A stretch of DNA of 64,000 bases from positions 1,051,415 to 1,115,414 of the forward strand of contig NZ_RSEB01000001.1 in assembly GCF_003933745.1 (NCBI RefSeq), in the 5' to 3' direction. The number at the start of each line of letters is the position of its first letter. Within the stretch, counting starts at the first letter, position 1. The notes below the pieces were generated by a model that worked only from the letters and a program-made list of their open reading frames with translations, was not told where the DNA came from and did not search any database. Of this stretch, positions 58,639-64,000 are shown one piece after another. The stretch is from Glycomyces terrestris. Its GTDB lineage: Bacteria; Actinomycetota; Actinomycetes; Mycobacteriales; Micromonosporaceae. The position numbers and the translations under genes are program-made.

Positions 58639-61182
58639 TCACTCCCCCTGGATCGAGGCGATGACGCCGTCGAGCTCGTCCGGCTTGACGAGGACGTCGC
58701 GGGCCTTGGTGCCCTCGGAGGGGCCCACGACGCCGCGCGTCTCCATGAGGTCCATGAGCCGCCCGGCCTTCGCGAACCCGACGCGGAGCTTGCGCTGGAG
58801 CATCGAGGTCGACCCGAACTGGGTGGTGACGACCTGCTCGATCGCCTGGATGAGCAGTTCGAGGTCGTCGCCGATCTCCGGGTCGATCTCGCGCGTCGAG
58901 CCCGGCGCCGCCGTGACCTCCTCGATGTACTGGGCGTCCATCTGGGCCTTCGCGTGCTCCACGGCCGCCTCGATCTCCTTGTCGGAGACCCACGCGCCCT
59001 GGATCCGCTCGGGCTTGGAGGCGCCCATCGGCAGGAACAGGCCGTCGCCGCGGCCCACGAGCTTCTCGGCGCCCGGCTGGTCGAGGATGACCCGCGAGTC
59101 GGCGAGCGAGGAGGTCGAGAACGCCAGGCGGGAGGGCACGTTCGCCTTGATGAGGCCGGTGACGACGTCCACCGAGGGCCGCTGCGTGGCGAGCACCAGG
59201 TGGATGCCGGCGGCGCGCGCGAGCTGCGTGATGCGCACGACCGAGTCCTCCACGTCGCGCGCGGCGACCATCATGAGGTCGGCCAGCTCGTCCACGATGA
59301 CCAGCAGGTACGGGTGGGGCCGGAACTCGCGGCCCGAGGCCGGGTGGACCGTCACCTCGCCGGCGCGGACCTTGCGGTTGAAGTCGTCGACGTGCCGGAC
59401 CCCGGCCGCGGCCAGGTCCTCGTAGCGCATGTCCATCTCCTTGACGACCCACTGGAGGGCGTCGGACGCCTTCTTCGGGTTCGTCACGATCGGGTGGACC
59501 AGGTGCGGGATGCCCTCGTAGTTCGACAGCTCGACGCGCTTGGGGTCGATGAGGAGGATGCGGACCTGCTCGGGCGTGGCCCGCATGAGCGTCGACACCA
59601 GCAGCGAGTTGATGCAGCTCGACTTGCCCGAGCCGGTGGAGCCGGCGATGAGCAGGTGCGGGGTCTTCGTCAGGTTCGTGAGGATGTAGCCGCCCTCGAC
59701 GTCCTTGCCGAGGCCCACGATCATCGGGTGCGCGTCGGACTGGGCCAGCGGCGAGCGGAGCACGTCGCCGAGCGCCACGTCGTCGCGGTCGGTGTTCGGG
59801 ATCTCCACGCCGACCGCGGACTTGCCGGGGATCGGGTTGATGATCCGCACGTCCGCGCTCTTGACGGCGTACGCGATGTTCTTGGCGAGCTGGATGATCC
59901 GCTCGACCTTGACGGCGGGGCCGAGCTCGACCTCGTACCGCGTGACCGTGGGGCCGCGCGTGAAGCCGGTGACCGCGGCGTCCACGTTGAACTGCGCGAA
60001 CACCTCCTGGAGGGCCGCGATGACGACCTCGTTCGCCTTCGAGCGCTTCTTCGCGGCCGGGCCGGTCGGCAGGATGTCCATGGGCGGCAGCCGGTAGTCG
60101 CCGTCCGACGCGCCGTCCGAGAGGGTCGGCTGCTCGGTGCGCTTCGGCGGCGGCGAGTGCTTCGGCGGCTCGCGCACCGGTTCGGGCTCGGGGATCGGCG
60201 CGGACGGGCGGCGCGGCGGCTCGGGCTCGTCGGCCCCCAGGTCGGGGACCTCCTCGGGGGCCAGGCGCGGCAGGACCGTGGTGGGCCGGTGGACGCGGCT
60301 GGCCTCCTCCTCCTTGAGCCGCTTGGCCTCGCGGCTCTCGGCGCGCGTCATGCGCGGCTCGGCCTCCTCGTCGTCCTCATAGGTCTCGACCTTGCCGGTG
60401 GCGAGGCCCCACAGGTGCGCGAGCTTCGTCGGCACCTGGTTCAGCGGCGTCGCCGTCACGACCAGGACGCCGAACAGCAGGAGCAGCACCAGGAGCGGGA
60501 ACGCCACGTACGCGGAGACGGCCAGCGCGAGGCCGCCGCCGACGAGCCAGCCGATCTGGCCGCCCGCGGCCATGCGCTCGCCCATGTCGGCCGGCAGGCC
60601 CGACATGAGGTGCAGCAGGCCGAGGCTGGAGAGCCAGATCGCGGTCCAGCCGACGAGGGAGCGGCCGTGGGCGCCCTCGGGCGGGGTCTGGCGCATGACG
60701 CGGACGCCCCACAGCACCAGGAGGACCGGGAGCGCGCGGGTGGCGAGGCCCAGGAGCCAGTCGAGGATGAACGCGAAGCGCTCGCCCACGGGCCCGGCGA
60801 CGTCGAACCAGACGGCGCACGCGAGGACGATCGCGGTGGCGACCAGGAGCAGCCCGAGGCCGTCCCGGCGGTGGGCGGGGTCGATCTCGCGGGCCGTGGC
60901 GGCCTCCTTGCCGACGGAGCGGGCCATCCAGCCGGTGGTGCGGGCGGTGCCGATCCACAGGCCGCGCAGGCCCAAGCCGAGGGCTTCGAGCGGGCCGGGG
61001 ATCGCGTCGGCGCGTCTCCTCGGCGCGGTCTTCTTCACGGTGCGCTTGGCGGCGGTCTTCTTGGCCGCCTTCGTGGCGGCGGGCCGCTTCGGGGCGGCCT
61101 TCTTGGCGGCGGGCTGGCGGCGCGCCGCGGGCGCGGTCCGCTTCCGGGCGGTGCCGCCCTTTCCGCTCGTCCTGGCCATCAT
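58639..61182 (-). CDS. ftsK: DNA translocase FtsK/SpoIIIE
   Basis: FtsK pumps DNA through the division septum and helps resolve chromosomes. The 847-residue protein has a Lys/Ala/Pro-rich N-terminus (about 1-60) that resembles a DNA-binding tail, four or five membrane helices (about 115-250), a linker, the alpha-beta motor with Walker A LIAGSTGSGKSSCIN and Walker B LLVIVDELADLMM, and the gamma winged helix (STSMLQRKLRVGFAKAGRLMD) that reads KOPS. TAACGT (61190-61195, minus strand) lies 7 bases before ATG 61182, so I use that leaderless start. Confidence 0.95.
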   Translation of the reverse strand: MMARTSGKGGTARKRTAPAARRQPAAKKAAPKRPAATKAAKKTAAKRTVKKTAPRRRADAIPGPLEALGLGLRGLWIGTARTTGWMARSVGKEAATAREIDPAHRRDGLGLLLVATAIVLACAVWFDVAGPVGERFAFILDWLLGLATRALPVLLVLWGVRVMRQTPPEGAHGRSLVGWTAIWLSSLGLLHLMSGLPADMGERMAAGGQIGWLVGGGLALAVSAYVAFPLLVLLLLFGVLVVTATPLNQVPTKLAHLWGLATGKVETYEDDEEAEPRMTRAESREAKRLKEEEASRVHRPTTVLPRLAPEEVPDLGADEPEPPRRPSAPIPEPEPVREPPKHSPPPKRTEQPTLSDGASDGDYRLPPMDILPTGPAAKKRSKANEVVIAALQEVFAQFNVDAAVTGFTRGPTVTRYEVELGPAVKVERIIQLAKNIAYAVKSADVRIINPIPGKSAVGVEIPNTDRDDVALGDVLRSPLAQSDAHPMIVGLGKDVEGGYILTNLTKTPHLLIAGSTGSGKSSCINSLLVSTLMRATPEQVRILLIDPKRVELSNYEGIPHLVHPIVTNPKKASDALQWVVKEMDMRYEDLAAAGVRHVDDFNRKVRAGEVTVHPASGREFRPHPYLLVIVDELADLMMVAARDVEDSVVRITQLARAAGIHLVLATQRPSVDVVTGLIKANVPSRLAFSTSSLADSRVILDQPGAEKLVGRGDGLFLPMGASKPERIQGAWVSDKEIEAAVEHAKAQMDAQYIEEVTAAPGSTREIDPEIGDDLELLIQAIEQVVTTQFGSTSMLQRKLRVGFAKAGRLMDLMETRGVVGPSEGTKARDVLVKPDELDGVIASIQGE

Positions 61183-61256
61183 GGTGCATACGTTACCGCC
61201 CGCACGCCGACCGCCGTTGACGCGAAGGGCTTCACGGGAGGGGCTAATGTGACGGC

Positions 61257-61958
61257 ATGTCAAAAACGATCCTGGTCACCGGCGCCGGGCGCGGCCTCGG
61301 CCGGACCCTGGCCGAGCGGCTGAGCGAGCGCGGCGACACCGTGATCGGGCACGCCCGCAGCGCGGCCGCGCTCGACGGCGTCCCCCACGCGGCGGCGCTG
61401 ATCGCGGACCTCGCCGACCCGGCGGGCCTGGCGGACGCGGTGGCGGCGCTCGGTGTGGAGCGCCTGGACGCGCTGGTCCACAATGCCGGCGTCCTCAATG
61501 TCAACCCGGTCGCCGAGGAGACGCTGGAGTGGTGGCAGCGGACGATGGCGGTGAACGTCGTGTCCGTGGCGGAGCTGACGCGGCTGCTGCTGCCGGCGCT
61601 GCGCGCGGCGCAGGGGCACGTCTTCTTCCTGAACTCGGGCGCGGGCCTGCACGCGGCGCCGCGGCTGTCGTCGTACGCGGCGAGCAAGCACGCCCTCAAG
61701 GCGATCGCGGACGCGCTCCGCGCCGAGGAGCAGGCGAACGGGGTGCGGGTGACGAGCTTCTACCCGTCGCACTTCGACACCGACATGCAGCGCGGCCTGC
61801 GCGACCAGTACGACTCGGACTACGACCCGTCGCGCGCGATGAGCCGGGACACGGTCGCGAAGACGATCCTCGCGGTCCTCGACGCCCCGGCGGACATGGT
61901 CGTGAACGAGCTCCGCACGGAGCCCCCGAACCCGCTCCCGATCCGGCCCAGAGGCTAA
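61257..61958 (+). CDS. Short-chain dehydrogenase/reductase
   Basis: This 233-residue classical-type SDR has the NAD(P) motif TGAGRGLGRT at residues 8-17, the NAG motif in LVHNAGVLN, the catalytic Ser of FFLNSGAG and the YAASK catalytic Tyr and Lys. The basic residues near R34 and S35 suggest NADPH. The substrate is unknown. TAATGT lies 6 bases before ATG 61257 (leaderless). It is divergent from ftsK. Confidence 0.88.
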   Translation: MSKTILVTGAGRGLGRTLAERLSERGDTVIGHARSAAALDGVPHAAALIADLADPAGLADAVAALGVERLDALVHNAGVLNVNPVAEETLEWWQRTMAVNVVSVAELTRLLLPALRAAQGHVFFLNSGAGLHAAPRLSSYAASKHALKAIADALRAEEQANGVRVTSFYPSHFDTDMQRGLRDQYDSDYDPSRAMSRDTVAKTILAVLDAPADMVVNELRTEPPNPLPIRPRG

Positions 61959-62026
61959 GCGAACGGGGCTGCGCTCCAAGGGCGCGGCCCGCTCAGTCGA
62001 GCTTGGGGGGTCGTCCTCCGGAAGAA

Positions 62027-62070
62027 TATGCGGTGGGGCCGCGCCCTTGCGGGCGCGGCCCCACCGCATA
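62027..62070. terminator. 20-bp perfect bidirectional terminator, SDR / RNase J
   Basis: Arms 62027-62046 and 62051-62070 are exact reverse complements with a 4-base loop, the longest perfect stem seen in the window. It lies between the convergent SDR and RNase J genes. Confidence 0.9.
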
Positions 62071-62092
62071 CAGGAGGATTACTCAGACCTCC

Positions 62093-62156
62093 AGGCTCTG
62101 CCTCATGCGTCCTCTCATACTTCGAGGCTCTGCCTTATGCGTCCTCTCATACTTCG
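62093..62156. repeat. Tandem 32-bp repeat spanning the RNase J stop codon
   Basis: Units 62093-62124 and 62125-62156 differ at one base. Each holds, on the minus strand, CTCGAAGTATGA, that is Leu-Glu-Val-stop. Just beyond, CTGGAGGTCTGA gives the same three residues and stop a third time. The gene's 3' end has therefore been duplicated. Confidence 0.85.
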
Positions 62157-63838
62157 AGGACGTGCGGCACGATCATCGGGCGGCGGCGGTAGGTGTCGTT
62201 GACCCACTTGCCGACCGTGCGCCGCAGGATCTGCTGGAGCTGGTGCGGGTCGGTGATGCCGTCCTGGGCGGCGCGCTCCATGGCGTCGTCGATCAGGGGC
62301 AGCACGCCGTCGAACGCCTTCGGGTCCTCGGAGAAGCCGCGCGCGGAGACGGTGGGGCCGCCGACGACCTTGCCGTTCTCGGAGTCGATGACGACCGTGG
62401 CGGCGATGAAGCCGCCGTCGCCGAGGACGCGGCGCTCGTTGAGGACCGGCTCGCCCACGTCGCCCACGGAGAGGCCGTCGACGTAGATGAGGTTGTTCGG
62501 GATGTGCCCGACGAGGCGGGCGCGGCCGTCGACGAGGTCGACGACGTCGCCGTTCTCGATGACGATGACCTGGTCGGCGGGCACGCCGGACTCGATCGCG
62601 AGCCGCGCGTGCGCCTGGAGGTGGCGGGCCTCGCCGTGGACCGGGATCATGTTCGACGGCTTGACGACGTTGAGGACGTACAGCAGCTCGCCCGCGGGGG
62701 CGTGGCCGGAGACGTGGACCTTCGCGACGTCCTTGTGGATCACCGTGGCGCCGGTGCGCGCGAGGCGGTTGATCACGCCGTACACGGCGGTCTCGTTGCC
62801 CGGCACCAGCGACGAGGCGAGGATGACCGTGTCGTCGGGCTCGACGGTGATGTGCCGGTGGTCGCCGGAGGCCATGCGGCCCAAGGCGCTCATCGGCTCG
62901 CCCTGGGAGCCGGTCGACATGTACACGATCTCGTCGGCCGGCAGGCGCACCGCCTCGTCCATGCTCACGATCAGGCCCTCCTGGACGTGGAGGAGCCCGA
63001 GGTCGCGGGCGATCGCCATGTTGCGGACCATGGAGCGGCCCACGAGGGCGACCTTGCGGCCGTGCGCGTGCGAGGCGTCCATGACCTGCTGCACGCGGTG
63101 CACGTGGCTGGCGAAGGACGCGACGATGATGCGGCCCTTGACGTCCTCGAAGAGCTTGTCGAGGACGGCGCCGATCTGGCGCTCGGAGGTCACGAAGCCG
63201 GGGATCTCGGCGTTCGTGGAGTCCGAGAGGAGCAGGTCCACGCCCTGGTCGCCGAGGCGCGCGAAGCCGGCGAGGTCGGTGATGCGCCCGTCGAGCGGGA
63301 GCTGGTCCATCTTGAAGTCGCCGGTGTGGAGCACCAGGCCGGCCTCGGTGCGGATGGCGACGGCCAGCGCGTCCGGGATGGAGTGGTTGACGGCGAGGAA
63401 CTCCAGGCCGAACGGGCCGAGCTGGAGGGTCTCGTTCTCGGCGACGACGATCCCGGCGGGCTTGATGCGGCGCTCGCGGAGCTTGGCCTCGACGAGCGCG
63501 ACCGAGAAGCGGGAGCCGACGACGGGGATGTCGTTCTTGTGCTCGAGCAGGAACGGGATCGCGCCGATGTGGTCCTCGTGGCCGTGGGTGACGACGACGG
63601 CCTCGATGTCGTCGAGGCGGTCGAGGATCGGCGTGAAGTCCGGCAGGATGAGGTCGACGCCGGGCTGGTCGACGTCGGGGAAGAGGACCCCGCAGTCGAC
63701 GATGAGGAGGCGGCCCTCGTACTCGAACAGGGTCATGTTGCGGCCGATGGCGCCGAGGCCGCCGAGCGGGATGACCCGCAGGGCGCCGTCCGGGAGGGCG
63801 CCGGGCTCGCCGAGGTTCTTGGGACGGGTCAGGCCCAT
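62147..63838 (-). CDS. rnj: Ribonuclease J
   Basis: RNase J is a metallo-beta-lactamase exo/endoribonuclease for rRNA and mRNA processing. The 563-residue protein shows VVVTHGHEDHIGAIPFLL (HxHxDH), VNHSIPDALAV, LHTGDFKMDQLPLDG, VHVSGHAPAGEL and IPVHGEARHLQAHA of the beta-CASP part, plus the C-terminal domain. The order dapA-rnj matches many actinobacteria. Its ATG and the dapA TGA share one base, with GAAGGAG upstream, so they are coupled. The sequence after the stop is a tandem copy of the gene end. Confidence 0.95.
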   Translation of the reverse strand: MGLTRPKNLGEPGALPDGALRVIPLGGLGAIGRNMTLFEYEGRLLIVDCGVLFPDVDQPGVDLILPDFTPILDRLDDIEAVVVTHGHEDHIGAIPFLLEHKNDIPVVGSRFSVALVEAKLRERRIKPAGIVVAENETLQLGPFGLEFLAVNHSIPDALAVAIRTEAGLVLHTGDFKMDQLPLDGRITDLAGFARLGDQGVDLLLSDSTNAEIPGFVTSERQIGAVLDKLFEDVKGRIIVASFASHVHRVQQVMDASHAHGRKVALVGRSMVRNMAIARDLGLLHVQEGLIVSMDEAVRLPADEIVYMSTGSQGEPMSALGRMASGDHRHITVEPDDTVILASSLVPGNETAVYGVINRLARTGATVIHKDVAKVHVSGHAPAGELLYVLNVVKPSNMIPVHGEARHLQAHARLAIESGVPADQVIVIENGDVVDLVDGRARLVGHIPNNLIYVDGLSVGDVGEPVLNERRVLGDGGFIAATVVIDSENGKVVGGPTVSARGFSEDPKAFDGVLPLIDDAMERAAQDGITDPHQLQQILRRTVGKWVNDTYRRRPMIVPHVLEV

Positions 63839-64000
63839 CAGGACTCCTTCAGGTCGGCGAGTCGGGCGGCGATGAGGGCGGCGGTGTCGGCGTCGGCCGG
63901 GAGCAGCGGCAGGCGCGGCTCCCCGCCCGGCAGGCCGAGGGTGGCGAGGCCGGACTTGACGGCGGCGAGGCCGGGGATGGAGAAGACGGCGGCGGTGACG
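63838..64000 (-). CDS. dapA: 4-hydroxy-tetrahydrodipicolinate synthase, C-terminal end only
   Basis: The last 53 residues of a minus-strand gene are visible (start outside the window). IPGLAAVKSGLATLGLPGGEPRLPLLPAD matches the C-terminal helices of actinobacterial DapA, which condenses pyruvate and aspartate semialdehyde on the way to lysine and diaminopimelate. The position directly upstream of rnj supports the call. Confidence 0.8.
   Translation of the reverse strand, partial: VTAAVFSIPGLAAVKSGLATLGLPGGEPRLPLLPADADTAALIAARLADLKES

Noticed and set aside
1-64000. tRNA, rRNA, CRISPR arrays, insertion sequences or phage genes
   Set aside because: Looked for by eye on both strands. No T-loop/anticodon pattern, regularly spaced repeat array, transposase or phage structural motif was seen. 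A covariance-model scan would be needed to exclude small RNAs fully.

Overview
The window is a single chromosomal stretch of a very GC-rich actinomycete. The evidence is strong G/C third-position bias, GTG and TTG starts, WhiB, ClgR/PspA, XRE-DUF397 and HAAS/PadR gene pairs, and a recurring TAnnnT box 6-8 bases before the start codon that implies leaderless mRNAs. A filamentous or soil lineage (Glycomyces-like, for example) would fit, but I cannot fix the genus from sequence alone. No rRNA, tRNA, CRISPR array, insertion sequence or phage gene was recognised. Most of the window is ordinary core genome.

Layout. 1-4.4 kb: a cut-off whiB with a perfect CRP-type site upstream, an HMCES/YedK abasic-site protein, then aroA, rsgA and hisN. 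4.4-13.3 kb: a carbohydrate block. A CE7 esterase is divergent from a secreted pectate lyase, and the lyase faces a five-gene uronate operon (two Gfo/Idh oxidoreductases, uronate isomerase, an enolase-superfamily sugar-acid dehydratase, a fructuronate/tagaturonate reductase). Shared palindromes suggest joint control. 13.3-20 kb: gcvT, pepA, lpd and the E2 acyltransferase. 20-28 kb: accessory genes, namely a shortened orphan protein, a tandem pair of APH-like kinases, a methyltransferase, a small orphan, a low-GC DUF262/DUF1524 (GmrSD-like) gene and an FAD dehydrogenase.

28-42 kb: a class A penicillin-binding protein with a poly-glycine tail, a PLP-fold enzyme, an aldonolactone oxidase, then the operon ribD-like / herA-like / sbcD / sbcC. 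After a decayed glutathione peroxidase fragment and a secreted beta-carbonic anhydrase comes a NurA-like nuclease. Together these give the archaeal-type HerA-NurA-Mre11-Rad50 end-resection set in a bacterium. 42-50 kb: a secreted transglycosylase-like protein, a PadR/HAAS pair, an XRE-DUF397 pair in which DUF397 carries a triplicated 21-residue unit, gltX and an FAH-family hydrolase, and a secreted repeat protein. 50-57 kb: cimA with a terminator-type leader, an LPxTG surface protein, the phage-shock set clgR-pspA-pspM, then pgsA and rimO. 57-64 kb: a lipoprotein, ftsK, an SDR, RNase J (its 3' end duplicated in tandem) and the end of dapA.

The most interesting items are the HerA/SbcCD/NurA set, the isolated low-GC DUF262 gene, the glutathione peroxidase fossil, the triplicated DUF397 protein, the uronate operon that uses a FucD-type dehydratase, and the candidate attenuator of cimA. 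No completely new multi-gene system can be proven from the sequence alone.
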